From Dryocola sp031988645 (lineage in GTDB: Bacteria > Pseudomonadota > Gammaproteobacteria > Enterobacterales > Enterobacteriaceae): a stretch of DNA of 64,000 nt. This document shows positions 37,429-47,270 of the stretch, one piece after another. Numbering within the stretch: the first letter of the stretch is position 1; each line of letters begins with the position of its first letter. The position numbers and the translations under genes are program-made. A model generated the notes under the pieces. The model was not told the DNA's origin and did no database searches. It was given only the letters and a program-made list of their open reading frames with translations. The stretch covers positions 3,534,001 to 3,598,000 of the forward strand of contig NZ_CP150452.1 of assembly GCF_051307045.1 (NCBI RefSeq), written 5' to 3'.

Positions 37429-39631
37429 TTACGCAGGCCTCTTCTTCGCCGCTGGTTTTACACCGGCCTTAGGAGCCGCTTTCATCCCTGCGGCCGCAGG
37501 ACGGCGCTGATGGGTCATCGGCGTATGGCGCGTCAGCGCCACTTTGCTGCCACGGTTATGGCGGCGCGCCTCGCGCATTTCTTCAAGGGTCGGAGCCGGA
37601 ACCAGGCACTCGCGTCGGCCGCCGATCAGGTGCTTTTTCCCCATAGCTTCCAGCGCTTCGCGAATCATCGGCCAGTTCGCCGGGTCATGGTAGCGCAGCA
37701 GCGCTTTATGCAGTCGACGCTGGCGATCGCCCTTCGGTACCACGATATCTTCACTCTTGTAGCTTATCTTGCCCAGCGGGTTCTTACCGGTGTAATACAT
37801 GGTGGTAGAGTTCGCGAGCGGCGACGGATAGAAGTTCTGCACCTGATCCAGGCGGAACCGGTTCTTCTTCAGCCACAGCGCCAGGTTCACCATGTCTTCA
37901 TCGCGCGTGCCGGGGTGGGCGGAAATAAAGTAGGGAATCAGATACTGCTCTTTCCCGGCCTGCTTCGAATAGGTATCGAACAGCTCTTTAAAGCGGTGAT
38001 AGCTGCCCATCCCCGGCTTCATCATTTTGGACAGCGGGCCTTCTTCAGTGTGTTCCGGCGCAATCTTGAGATAGCCGCCAACGTGATGCGTCGCCAGCTC
38101 TTTGATATAGCGCGGATCTTCTACCGCCAGGTCATAACGCACGCCGGATGCCACGAGGATCTTCTTAATGCCTTTCAGATCGCGGGCGCGACGGTAGAGG
38201 TTAATGGTCGGCTGGTGGTTGGTGTCCATATGCGGGCAAATGTCCGGATAAACGCAGGACAGACGGCGGCAGGTTTGTTCAGCGCGCGGCGACTTACAGC
38301 GCAGCATATACATGTTCGCCGTCGGGCCGCCGAGATCGGAAACCACGCCGGTAAAGCCCGGTACGGTGTCGCGGATCGCCTCAATTTCACTGATGATCGA
38401 GTCTTCCGAACGGCTCTGAATGATGCGCCCTTCGTGCTCGGTTATCGAACAGAACGAACAGCCGCCGAAGCAGCCGCGCATGATATTGACCGAGAAGCGG
38501 ATCATCTCATAGGCGGGAATGCGCGCTTTGCCGTAAGACGGGTGCGGCACGCGCTTATAGGGAAGCGCAAACACGCTGTCCATCTCTTCGGTAGAAAGCG
38601 GGATGGCCGGCGGGTTGATCCAGATATAGCGGTCGCCATGCTTTTGCATCAGCGCGCGCGCGCAGCCGGGGTTGGTTTCATGGTGCAAAATACGCGAAGC
38701 GTGCGCGTAGAGCACCTTGTCATTTTTTACTTTTTCAAACGACGGCAGCAGTACGTAGGTTTTTTCCCACGGCTTAGGGCGCGGCGGCTGAACCACAACG
38801 GCTTTCGACTCTTCTTTTACTTCCGCCGCAGGCTTGCCGGCATCGGCGCACGGCAAATCTTCGCCATAGGGATGGGGAATAGGATCGATGCGCCTTGGCG
38901 TATCCAGACGCGTGGAGTCCACGCCCGACCAGCCCGGCATAGCTTCTTTACGCATCATCGCCGTGTTACGAACGTCGACGATCTCATCGATCTTCTCGCC
39001 CATTGCCAGGCGATGGGCCACCTCCACCAGCGGACGCTCGCCGTTGCCGAAGATCAGCATGTCGGCTTTGGCATCCACCAGAATGGAACGGCGTACGGTA
39101 TCGGACCAGTAATCGTAGTGCGCGGTGCGCCTGAGGCTCGCTTCGATGCCGCCAAGGATCACCGGCACATCGCGCCAGGCTTCTTTACAGCGCTGGGTAT
39201 AGACGAGGGACGCGCGGTCAGGACGTTTGCCCGCCACGTTATCCGGGGTGTAAGCGTCGTCGTGACGCAGCTTGCGGTCGGCGGTGTAGCGGTTGATCAT
39301 CGAGTCCATGTTGCCCGCGGTCACGCCGAAGAACAGGTTTGGCTTACCCAGACGCATAAAGTCTTCTTTGCTGTTCCAGTCCGGCTGGGAGACGATCCCC
39401 ACGCGGAAGCCCTGAGCTTCCAGCATGCGTCCGCAAATCGCCATGCCAAAGCTTGGGTGGTCGACATACGCATCGCCGGTGACCAGAATAATGTCGCAGC
39501 TGTCCCAGCCTAAATCGTCCATTTCCTTGCGTGACATGGGTAAAAACGGCGCCGGGCCGTAACAGGGCCGCCCAGTATTGAGGCCACGAAAAGAGTTCGC
39601 GATCGGGCTGGATCAAGCTTACAGAGCTCAT
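37429..39631 (-). pseudogene. ygiQ: radical SAM protein YgiQ (UPF0313), frameshifted (GGGCC at 39565-39569)
   Basis: After repair about 733 residues, near the 739 of E. coli YgiQ. The true start MSSVSLIQPDRELFSWPQYWA is at 39631; the frame then shifts and resumes as PMSRKEMDDLGWDSCDIILVTGD. Deleting one base at 39565-39569 gives WAACYGPAPFLPMSRKEM, matching the family. An N-terminal B12-binding-like region precedes the radical-SAM core with cluster motif RGCFGGCSFC. An internal ATG at 39537 would give a 702-residue product lacking only the first ~31 residues. The reaction is unknown. Confidence 0.93.
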
Positions 39632-39724
39632 ATAGCTTTCCGAAAAAATGATGTAAAAGTAATCAAAGCCGGCGATTATACGCTGGTTATCAGTGATAAA
39701 TGAAGGGTTAATGCAGCGTTATAT

Positions 39725-39750
39725 TTGCCCTCACGATGAGGTAAGGGCAA
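39725..39750 (-). terminator. possible terminator after ftsP
   Basis: TTGCCCT ... AGGGCAA hairpin just past the ftsP stop on the minus strand, followed by A/T-rich sequence. Confidence 0.5.
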
Positions 39751-39761
39751 GCGGCGGATCT

Positions 39762-41174
39762 TTAAGGCGCGGGGTTGACCAGCAGCTGGCCAATCGAGCC
39801 CCTGTCGGCCATTTCCAGCGTCTGGCTGGAGTAGAGGAACGGGAAGTGCTCCCAGGAAGGCTGGCCGAAATAAACCAGCAGCTCGACCTGGCCGTCGACC
39901 CAGACGGTGTCCTTCCAGCCGCGGTCTTCGCCAAAGGGCACCGCGCCGTTCACGTTCTTAATCAGGAAGCTCACGCCTTCAATATGGAAGGACTGCGGCA
40001 TATCCGAACGCACGGTCCAGCGCTCCCAGGTGCCCTGCTGCGTCTGGATGTCGATACGCTTAATATCCCACAGCTGGCCGTTAATACCCGGCTCGTCGCC
40101 AAGCGTAATCTCGCGGCTGCGCGCCGGAGTGCCGTTAATGATTTCATCCGGCAGCAGGCGCATCGGCAGGCTATCCGTCACCAGCGGCAGCAGGCCGGTT
40201 GGGCGCAGCGTTAGCACCAGGGTAGAAATAAGAATGCTAGACGGCTCAAAGAAGCCGCGAATGCGATCCATGATTCCCGCCGCTTCGCCGCAGGTAATGG
40301 AAACCTCTTTCCCTTCGGTCATATCGACCAGAATTTCGCGGCGCTCGCCGGGAGCTAAAGAGAGCTGCTTGACCGAGACCGGTGCAGGTAAAAAGCCCTG
40401 ATCGCTGGAAATAACGTGCATCGGCCGGCTGTCACTCATCTGCAGCAGGTAGCGACGCGCGTTGGAGGCGTTAAGCAAGCGAAGCCTTACCCAGCCGCGG
40501 GAAACCTCGACATAGGGCCCCTGCACGCCGTTAACCAGCAGCGTGTCGCCAACGAAACCGCCGCTGCCCGGCTCAACGTATTCCGGCGTCCCGAAGTTAT
40601 CAAGGCGCTTGTCCTGAATAATTATCGGGAAATCATCGACGCCGTAGTGGTTAGGAACAGGCAGCGATTTGCTGACCTCATCCTCAATCAGCCACATGCC
40701 CGCGAGGCCGTTATACACCTGCTGGGCACAACGGTTCGGCGTGTTGGCGCGATACCAGAGCGTGGCGGCCTGCTGGCGAATGGGCAGCACGGGCGCCCAG
40801 TCAACGTTTGGCGACATCATACGCGGCGCGCCGCCCATCAGCGGCCCCGGCACCTGCAGACCGGCGATAGTCATGCCGATATTCTCCTGCAGGCGATTGC
40901 TGTAAATCATCTTTACATCGTCGCCGTTCCAGACGCGGATGGTCGGCCCGAGGTAGCGCCCGTTTAACCCCCAGACCTGCGCCTTGGCGCCGCCGGTGAA
41001 CGACCAGTGCGCCCGCTGCAGCGTCAGGAAAAGAGGCTGGCCGCGGCGGGATTCAAGCAAAGGGGGAACGGGTAACGGTAGCTGCTGCCCTGCCGCATTA
41101 GCCCTCAGTGGCACCGCACCTGCACAGAGTGCAATTCCCGATGCCTGAATAAACTGACGCCGACTGAGTGACAT
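39762..41174 (-). CDS. ftsP: cell division protein FtsP (SufI)
   Basis: A periplasmic divisome-stabilising protein with a multicopper-oxidase fold that has lost the copper sites. The 470-residue protein starts MSLSRRQFIQASGIALCAGA, a twin-arginine (Tat) signal. Cupredoxin domains include WGLNGRYLGPTIRVWNGDDV and a final FPFLYSSQTLEMADRGSIGQL, where the usual HCH copper ligands are absent. parC-plsC-ftsP is the E. coli order. Confidence 0.95.
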   Translation of the reverse strand: MSLSRRQFIQASGIALCAGAVPLRANAAGQQLPLPVPPLLESRRGQPLFLTLQRAHWSFTGGAKAQVWGLNGRYLGPTIRVWNGDDVKMIYSNRLQENIGMTIAGLQVPGPLMGGAPRMMSPNVDWAPVLPIRQQAATLWYRANTPNRCAQQVYNGLAGMWLIEDEVSKSLPVPNHYGVDDFPIIIQDKRLDNFGTPEYVEPGSGGFVGDTLLVNGVQGPYVEVSRGWVRLRLLNASNARRYLLQMSDSRPMHVISSDQGFLPAPVSVKQLSLAPGERREILVDMTEGKEVSITCGEAAGIMDRIRGFFEPSSILISTLVLTLRPTGLLPLVTDSLPMRLLPDEIINGTPARSREITLGDEPGINGQLWDIKRIDIQTQQGTWERWTVRSDMPQSFHIEGVSFLIKNVNGAVPFGEDRGWKDTVWVDGQVELLVYFGQPSWEHFPFLYSSQTLEMADRGSIGQLLVNPAP

Positions 41175-41253
41175 ATTTGCTCCATGTAAAACTTAAAACG
41201 TGAGGGCGGTACAAGCCGTACCGCCAGAGGGGAAGAACCCCGGCATGAGGCGA

Positions 41254-42009
41254 TCAGCTCGCCTGTTTTTTCTCTACCGTGCCGGACGCTTCGCGTTCCG
41301 CCACTTCTTTATTTAGCTCGTCGATTTTCGCCATCATAATTTCGCGGCAGTGCGTTGCCAGCTTGCGCACCTGATCTTTACCGTACTGGCTGGTATCAAT
41401 CGGCGGCAGCATTTCGACAATCACCAGGCCATTATTCCAGCGGTTGAGCTTAATTTTATTGCTGGTATTAGAAACGCACACCGGAATAATCGGCACGCCG
41501 GCGGCAATAGCCGCATGGAAGGCGCCGGTTTTAAACGGCAGCAATCCGCGCCCGCGGCTACGAGTGCCCTCCGGGAACATCCAGACGGACACATTGCGTT
41601 TTTGCATTTGCGACACAACCTGCGAGATGGTGCTGTGCGCTTTGGCGCGGTTATCCCGGTCAATCAACATGTTGCCGGTTAGCCAGTATAGCTGCCCGAA
41701 AAAAGGGATCCATAGCAAGCTTTTCTTGCCCACGGTAACGGTCGGCGGCTGCACGATATTCGCCGCGGTGACCATATCGAAATTATTCTGGTGGTTGCCG
41801 ATATAAATAGCCGTCGGATGATTTTCAGCGCCCGCCGGCAGGCGGGTTTCTACCTTCAGGCCGAATACGGGCGCAAGGCGTCCGAAAAGATGGCCAAAGG
41901 TTGCCACGTGACGCGGATTACGCGGGCTAAATAAGCAGTATATGCAGCCTAAAATACAGACCAGAAGACAGTAAATCACAACAATAATAAAACGAACGAT
42001 GGATAGCAT
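41254..42009 (-). CDS. plsC: 1-acyl-sn-glycerol-3-phosphate acyltransferase
   Basis: PlsC adds the second acyl chain to make phosphatidic acid at the inner membrane; essential. The 251-residue protein has an N-terminal membrane segment (FIIVVIYCLLVCILGCIYCLF), the HxxxxD motif GNHQNNFD and the substrate motif FPEGTRSRG. Located between parC and ftsP. Confidence 0.96.
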   Translation of the reverse strand: MLSIVRFIIVVIYCLLVCILGCIYCLFSPRNPRHVATFGHLFGRLAPVFGLKVETRLPAGAENHPTAIYIGNHQNNFDMVTAANIVQPPTVTVGKKSLLWIPFFGQLYWLTGNMLIDRDNRAKAHSTISQVVSQMQKRNVSVWMFPEGTRSRGRGLLPFKTGAFHAAIAAGVPIIPVCVSNTSNKIKLNRWNNGLVIVEMLPPIDTSQYGKDQVRKLATHCREIMMAKIDELNKEVAEREASGTVEKKQAS

Positions 42010-42099
42010 AACAACCTCTAAAGCCTAAATCGCTAATAAGTATGACCTGCTTTAGCGCAAAACACACCGTTCGGGCGACGCGAGGCCGCCCGACATTGT

Positions 42100-44382
42100 T
42101 TATTCTTCGCTGTCGCCTGCGCCCGCACCTGCGCCCGCACGGGCCGGAGAATCCACCTCTACGCGATCGATTCGCTGCAGGCCGCGCATCAGCGTCCCGC
42201 GACGTCCGCGTTCGCCGGTGATTTTCTGCAGCTCTTCCGGACGCAGTTTAATCTTGCGTTTGCCCACGTGCAGCGTCACGGTGCTAAGCGGAGGCAGAAT
42301 AAAGAGGTGCGCCAGCTTATCTTCCCCTTTCGCCGCCTCTGCGGATGGGATAGAGATGATTTTATTACCTTTGCCTTTCGATAGCTGCGGCAGATCGCTT
42401 ACCGGGAACATCAGCATACGCCCGGCGGCGGTGATGGCCATCAGCATATCTTCTTCGCTGGTGATTTCCATCGGCGGCAGCACGCGCGCGTTCTCCGGCA
42501 GGGAAATCAGCGCCTTACCGGCACGGTTGCGCGCGATCAGATCGTTGAAGGTGCACACGAAGCCATAGCCCGCATCGGAAGCCATCAGCAGCTTCTGCTC
42601 TTCCGGCGCCATCAACACATGTTCTACGGTCGCGCCCGGCGGCGGCGTAAGTTTGCCCGTCAGCGGCTCGCCCTGCCCGCGCGCCGAAGGCAGCGTTATC
42701 GGATCGAGCGCATAGCTTCGGCCCGTGGAATCGATAAACGCCACCGGCTGGTTGCTTTTGCCCTTCGCGGAAGCCAGATAGCTGTCCCCCGCTTTGTAGT
42801 TCAGCCCCTGCGCATCGATGTCGTGGCCTTTGGCGCTGCGCACCCAGCCCATCTGCGACAGCACGATGGTGACCGGCTCGGATGGCGTCATATCGTGCTC
42901 GCTCATCGCCTTAGCCTCGCCGCGTTCGTGCAGCGGGGAGCGACGATCGTCGCCATAGGCTTCAGCATCGGCCTGCAGCTCTTTCTTCAGCAGCGTGTTC
43001 ATTTTACGCTCGGAGGCAAGAATGCCCTGCAGGCGATCGCGCTCTTTTTCCAGCTCGCTCTGCTCGGCGCGAATTTTCATCTCTTCGAGTTTAGCGAGGT
43101 GGCGTAATTTCAGCTCAAGGATGGATTCAGCCTGCGTTTCGCTCAGGGCGAAGCGCTCCATCAGCACCGGCTTAGGCTCGTCCTCACTACGGATGATATG
43201 AATCACCTCATCAATATTGAGGAACGCCACCAGCAAACCTTCAAGGATATGCAGGCGTTTGAGCACTTTTTCGAGACGGTAAGACAGGCGACGGCGCACC
43301 GTTTCGCGACGATAAACCAGCCACTCGGTAAGGATTTCCAGCAGGTTTTTCACCGAAGGACGGTTGTCCAGGCCAATCATGTTGAGGTTAACGCGGTAGC
43401 TTTTCTCAAGATCGGTGGTGGCGAACAGGTGGTTCATTACCTGCTCCATGTCCACGCGGTTTGAACGCGGCACAATGACCAGGCGGGTCGGGTTTTCGTG
43501 ATCGGATTCGTCGCGCAGGTCTTCTACCATCGGCAGCTTTTTGGCGCGCATCTGGCTGGCGATCTGCTCAAGCACGCGCGCGCCGGAAACCTGATGCGGC
43601 AGCGCGGTGATGACCACGTCGCCATCTTCTTTTTTCCACACGGCGCGCATGCGCACCGAGCCGCGGCCGTTCTGGTAAATTTTACGGATTTCACTACGCG
43701 GCGTGATAATTTCGGCTTCGGTCGGATAATCCGGGCCCTGCACGATATCCAGCAGCTCGTCGAGGGACGTTTTCGGCTGGTCTATAAGCCTGATGGCGGC
43801 GTCCGCCACTTCCCGCAGGTTGTGCGGCGGAATATCCGTCGCCATGCCGACGGCAATACCGGTGGTGCCGTTCAGCAGAATGTTCGGCAGGCGCGCGGGC
43901 AGCGTTTTCGGCTCCGTGAGCGTGCCGTCAAAGTTCGGGGTGTAATCAACGGTGCCCTGGCCCAGCTCGCCGAGCAGCAATTCTGCGTACTTAGACAGGC
44001 GAGACTCGGTATAACGCATCGCGGCGAAGGATTTAGGATCGTCCGGCGCGCCCCAGTTCCCCTGCCCGTCCACCAGCGGATAGCGATAGGAGAACGGCTG
44101 CGCCATCAGCACCATCGCCTCATAGCAGGCGCTGTCGCCGTGCGGATGGTATTTACCCAGCACGTCGCCTACGGTACGCGCGGATTTTTTGAATTTCGCG
44201 CTGGCGCTCAGCCCCAGCTCCGACATGGCATAGACGATGCGGCGCTGTACGGGCTTGAGGCCGTCGCCGATAAACGGCAGCGCGCGGTCCATGATGACGT
44301 ACATGGAATAGTTGAGATAAGCATTTTCCGTGAATTCGTGCAGCGAAAGACGCTCTGCACCGTCATGAGTTAGATCACTCAT
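42100..44382 (-). CDS. parC: DNA topoisomerase IV subunit A
   Basis: ParC is the DNA-breaking subunit of topoisomerase IV, which separates daughter chromosomes. The 760-residue protein has the winged-helix/tower core with R123-Y124 (active-site tyrosine, AAMRYTESRLS) and a C-terminal beta-pinwheel. The quinolone-resistance region reads GKYHPHGDSACYEAM, with Ser84 and Glu88 in place of E. coli S80 and E84, i.e. the susceptible form. It is slightly longer than E. coli (752) through four extra N-terminal residues and a Gly/Ala repeat (AGAGAGAG) near the C terminus. Confidence 0.97.
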   Translation of the reverse strand: MSDLTHDGAERLSLHEFTENAYLNYSMYVIMDRALPFIGDGLKPVQRRIVYAMSELGLSASAKFKKSARTVGDVLGKYHPHGDSACYEAMVLMAQPFSYRYPLVDGQGNWGAPDDPKSFAAMRYTESRLSKYAELLLGELGQGTVDYTPNFDGTLTEPKTLPARLPNILLNGTTGIAVGMATDIPPHNLREVADAAIRLIDQPKTSLDELLDIVQGPDYPTEAEIITPRSEIRKIYQNGRGSVRMRAVWKKEDGDVVITALPHQVSGARVLEQIASQMRAKKLPMVEDLRDESDHENPTRLVIVPRSNRVDMEQVMNHLFATTDLEKSYRVNLNMIGLDNRPSVKNLLEILTEWLVYRRETVRRRLSYRLEKVLKRLHILEGLLVAFLNIDEVIHIIRSEDEPKPVLMERFALSETQAESILELKLRHLAKLEEMKIRAEQSELEKERDRLQGILASERKMNTLLKKELQADAEAYGDDRRSPLHERGEAKAMSEHDMTPSEPVTIVLSQMGWVRSAKGHDIDAQGLNYKAGDSYLASAKGKSNQPVAFIDSTGRSYALDPITLPSARGQGEPLTGKLTPPPGATVEHVLMAPEEQKLLMASDAGYGFVCTFNDLIARNRAGKALISLPENARVLPPMEITSEEDMLMAITAAGRMLMFPVSDLPQLSKGKGNKIISIPSAEAAKGEDKLAHLFILPPLSTVTLHVGKRKIKLRPEELQKITGERGRRGTLMRGLQRIDRVEVDSPARAGAGAGAGDSEE

Positions 44383-44521
44383 TAATCATTCATCCTCAAA
44401 CTGACGAGCCGAGTGTGGCCACAAACGGCGTAATTGCCGCCGATAGTACCTTATCTGGCTTGCCGAGTCACAGGGAGGAATAGCTTTGCGCGGAGGTTTA
44501 ACGCGGGCGGGCGAGCGAAAG

Positions 44522-44542
44522 CGAGCCGCCCCGGGCGGCTCG
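44522..44542 (-). terminator. hairpin after ygiW
   Basis: CGAGCCGCC-CCG-GGCGGCTCG, perfect 9-bp stem 8 bases past the ygiW stop; T tract weak. Confidence 0.6.
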
Positions 44543-44550
44543 TTGCAGGC

Positions 44551-44955
44551 TTACTTCACTTTGTTGATTTGCTTAACGTCGATTTCAACGGAATTCCAGT
44601 CTTTATCCACTTCGCCCTGAATCTCTACGGTGTCCTGCGGGGTGACGGTCTGCCCGTTCCAGCGCTTGTGGTCGATGTCCACATTTACCGTGCCAGAGGC
44701 GTCGCGGAACACGTAGTGATCGCCGCCGATGCGCTGTTCAATCTTGCCGCGCAGCGTAACCCAGGTATCGTCAGAGAAGGTTTTGGCTTTTTCTGCCGTG
44801 GTTAGCGTGCCTGTTGGGCCCACAAAGCCGCCCGAAGCAGGCGCTTGCTGCGTGGCGGCAGGCGCGGCAGGATCAACAAAGCCGCCCTGGTTCGCAGCAA
44901 CGGCGGGCGCGGCGGAAATAGCGAGTACGGTCAGAATAGCGGCTACTTTTTTCAT
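44551..44955 (-). CDS. ygiW: OB-fold periplasmic protein YgiW (BOF family)
   Basis: A 134-residue secreted stress-related protein. A signal peptide (MKKVAAILTVLAISAAPAVAA) precedes a low-complexity GGFVDP/GGFVGP region and the bacterial OB-fold (TWVTLRGKIEQRIGGDHYVFRDASGTVNVDIDHKRWNG). E. coli YgiW has been linked to peroxide and other stress. Divergent from qseB, sharing a promoter region with a QseB/PmrA-type repeat. Confidence 0.93.
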   Translation of the reverse strand: MKKVAAILTVLAISAAPAVAANQGGFVDPAAPAATQQAPASGGFVGPTGTLTTAEKAKTFSDDTWVTLRGKIEQRIGGDHYVFRDASGTVNVDIDHKRWNGQTVTPQDTVEIQGEVDKDWNSVEIDVKQINKVK

Positions 44956-45009
44956 TGTTTATTTTCCTTATCGGTATGGCGTTTACGCTGGCTATTAGAG
45001 CGCAAGGAT

Positions 45010-45026
45010 CTTAAGCCGATCTTAAT
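45010..45026 (+). promoter_or_regulatory. QseB/PmrA-type direct repeat between ygiW and qseB
   Basis: CTTAAG-CCGAT-CTTAAT matches the CTTAA-N6-CTTAA direct repeat bound by PmrA-like regulators, which E. coli QseB also uses. It lies between the divergent ygiW and qseB starts, 124 bases from the qseB ATG, fitting autoregulation and joint control of ygiW. Confidence 0.75.
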
Positions 45027-45149
45027 TTCGCCGGGCAATAACGTATTTTTGACCGAATTGCGGCCTTTGCCGAATCATGGCTTTTTTCCCCTGTACACGC
45101 CGAATCAAACGTTATTAACTTCACCTGTTTGAACGATAAGGACGACGTC

Positions 45150-45809
45150 ATGCGGGTATTAGTGATTGAAGATGACAAACTGATCGGCGACGGCCTGAAG
45201 GCCGGGCTGATGAAAATGGGATTCACCGTTGACTGGTTTAGCGACGGCAAACTCGGCCAGTCGGCGCTGGGACAGGCGCCCTACGATGCGGTGGTGCTTG
45301 ATTTAAGCCTGCCGGGCATTGACGGCCTTGAGATATTAAAAAGCTGGCGGCGCAACGGCCAGAATCAACCTGTGTTAGTCCTCACCGCACGCGACGCGCT
45401 GGAACAGCGTATCGAAGGGTTACAGCTGGGTGCCGATGACTACCTGTGCAAACCTTTTGCGCTAATTGAAGTCGCAGCGCGCCTGCAGGTCTTAATTCGC
45501 CGAACCCACGGACAGCCGCAGCCGACCCTTTCGCACGCGGGGGTTGAGCTCGACCCGATCAAATTAACCCTCACAAAAAACGGCGAGCCCTTACAGCTTA
45601 AGCCGAAAGAATTCGCGCTGCTGGAATTGCTGATGCGTAACGCCGGGCGGGTGCTGCCGCGTTCTCTTATCGAAGAGAAAATTTATAGCTGGGACGATGA
45701 GGTTTCCAGAAACGCGCTGGAAGTGCATATCCATCACCTTCGCCGTAAGCTGGGCTGCGGGTTTATTCGCACCATTCACGGTATCGGCTATACGCTGGGT
45801 GAAGAATGA
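45150..45809 (+). CDS. qseB: response regulator QseB
   Basis: An OmpR-family response regulator of 219 residues, as in E. coli. The receiver has acidic EDD near the start, the phosphorylated Asp in DAVVLDLSLPG and Lys in GADDYLCKPFAL; the C-terminal winged helix includes LKPKEFALLELLMRN and RRKLGCGFIRTIHGIGYTL. The ATG at 45150 follows AAGGA. It overlaps qseC by 4 bases (ATGA). Confidence 0.96.
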   Translation: MRVLVIEDDKLIGDGLKAGLMKMGFTVDWFSDGKLGQSALGQAPYDAVVLDLSLPGIDGLEILKSWRRNGQNQPVLVLTARDALEQRIEGLQLGADDYLCKPFALIEVAARLQVLIRRTHGQPQPTLSHAGVELDPIKLTLTKNGEPLQLKPKEFALLELLMRNAGRVLPRSLIEEKIYSWDDEVSRNALEVHIHHLRRKLGCGFIRTIHGIGYTLGEE

Positions 45810-47161
45810 TTAAAAAGCTGACGCGCAGCCTGCGGGCAAAGCTTATCGCCAGCTTTATTCTGCTGACGGTTATCGCCTGGGTTGGCGCAAGCGCCGCCGC
45901 CTGGTATCAGACATCCAAAACGCTCGATAAGCTGTTTGATACCCAGCAGATGCTGTTCGCCAAGCGGCTTAGCGCCCTGGATTTACGTATCATCCGCGAC
46001 GATCCAAAGCTGCCGCGCACAAAAAAACTGGTGCCGCATCATCGCGGAAACCAGGATGACGACGCCCTTGCCTTCGCGATTTTCTCCGTTGACGGCCAGA
46101 TGCGCCTGAACGACGGCGATAACGGCAAGGACCTGAGGTTTGATTACCGGCGCGACGGCTTTACGGATGGATACCTCAACGGCGACGGCGATCCCTGGCG
46201 GCTGCTGTGGCTTACTACTCCCGACGGGCGCTACCGTATCGTCGTCGGCCAGGAAAAAGAGTATCGGGAAGATATGGCGCTGGATATCGTCGCCTCGCAG
46301 CTGGCACCGTGGCTGATTGCCCTGCCGCTGATGCTGCTGCTGTTAGCCTGGCTGGTCAGCCGCGCGCTGGCTCCCGTGCATCAGCTGGCAGCCCAGCTGC
46401 GCCGGCGCTCGCCGGATGACGCCGGCAGGCTGGAAACAAGGCGGCTGCCGCTGGAAATCAAACCGCTGGTTGATTCTCTCAATACGCTTTTTACCCGCAC
46501 CGGCGAATTCATGCTGCGCGAGCGGCGTTTTACCTCGGATGCGGCCCATGAGTTGCGCAGCCCCCTTGCGGCGCTAAAGGTACAGGCTGAAGTGGCGCAG
46601 CTGGCGGGTAACGACGCCCCCGTGCGCGATCACGCCTTGAATAATCTGACGACGGGCATCGAACGGGCCACCCGCCTGGTGGATCAGCTGCTCACCCTGT
46701 CACGCCTGGACTCGCTGGCTGGCCTGGACGATATTGAAGACGTTTCGCTGCCGGCCCTGCTGCAAAGCGCCGTTATGGACGCCTGGCACCAGGCGCAGCG
46801 CGAAGGCGTCGATATTCGTCTTGAGCTACAGGCCGAACAGGTTTCTGTGCGGGGACAGGCCCTGCTGCTGAGCTTGATGGTGCGTAACGTGCTGGATAAT
46901 GCGGTACGCTACAGCCCGCGGGGCAGCGCGGTCGCCGTTATTTTACAGCCGCGGGAAATTTGCATTACCGATAACGGGCCGGGCATCAGCCCTGAATTTT
47001 TACCCGCCTTAGGCAAAAGGTTCTTCCGCCCGCCGGGCCAGGAAAAAACAGGAAGCGGCCTTGGGCTTTCCATCGTCCAGCGCATCGCTGCTTTACACGG
47101 CATGCAGGCGCGGTTTTCTAACTCTGAAAGCGGCGGCTTTCAGGTGCGTATAAGCTGGTGA
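45806..47161 (+). CDS. qseC: sensor histidine kinase QseC
   Basis: Membrane sensor kinase for QseB, reported in E. coli to respond to adrenergic signals and autoinducer-3. The 451-residue protein has TM1 (about 14-34), a periplasmic domain, TM2 (about 160-180), a HAMP-like linker, the H box FTSDAAHELRSPLAALK, and ATP-binding N, G1 and G2 boxes (NVLDNAVRYSPRG, ITDNGPGIS, GSGLGLSIV). Confidence 0.95.
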   Translation: MIKKLTRSLRAKLIASFILLTVIAWVGASAAAWYQTSKTLDKLFDTQQMLFAKRLSALDLRIIRDDPKLPRTKKLVPHHRGNQDDDALAFAIFSVDGQMRLNDGDNGKDLRFDYRRDGFTDGYLNGDGDPWRLLWLTTPDGRYRIVVGQEKEYREDMALDIVASQLAPWLIALPLMLLLLAWLVSRALAPVHQLAAQLRRRSPDDAGRLETRRLPLEIKPLVDSLNTLFTRTGEFMLRERRFTSDAAHELRSPLAALKVQAEVAQLAGNDAPVRDHALNNLTTGIERATRLVDQLLTLSRLDSLAGLDDIEDVSLPALLQSAVMDAWHQAQREGVDIRLELQAEQVSVRGQALLLSLMVRNVLDNAVRYSPRGSAVAVILQPREICITDNGPGISPEFLPALGKRFFRPPGQEKTGSGLGLSIVQRIAALHGMQARFSNSESGGFQVRISW

Positions 47162-47270
47162 CGAAAAGATTATTGCTTATCTGGCAAAAGTCTTTGCACA
47201 TTTTGACCATTTTACCGTGACGGCGATCACGTTAGACTGCGCGTCAAACGCAATGATTCGAGGACTAACG

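Noticed and set aside
37510..39513. 667-codon open frame on the plus strand antisense to ygiQ
   Set aside because: It mirrors the ygiQ codon structure, has His/Arg/Ala-rich nonsense composition and matches no family; ygiQ on the other strand is clearly conserved.
323..39569. Programmed ribosomal frameshifting in the eleven genes
   Set aside because: The genes are unrelated, the orthologs I know have single frames, and no slippery heptamer or shared downstream structure is present; one shared GGCCC signature fits an error or mutation process better.
39762..41174. Active multicopper oxidase
   Set aside because: The copper-ligand His-Cys-His motifs are missing and the protein aligns with FtsP/SufI.
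43498..44373. 291-codon open frame antisense to parC
   Set aside because: Shadow frame of a conserved GC-rich gene; no family features.
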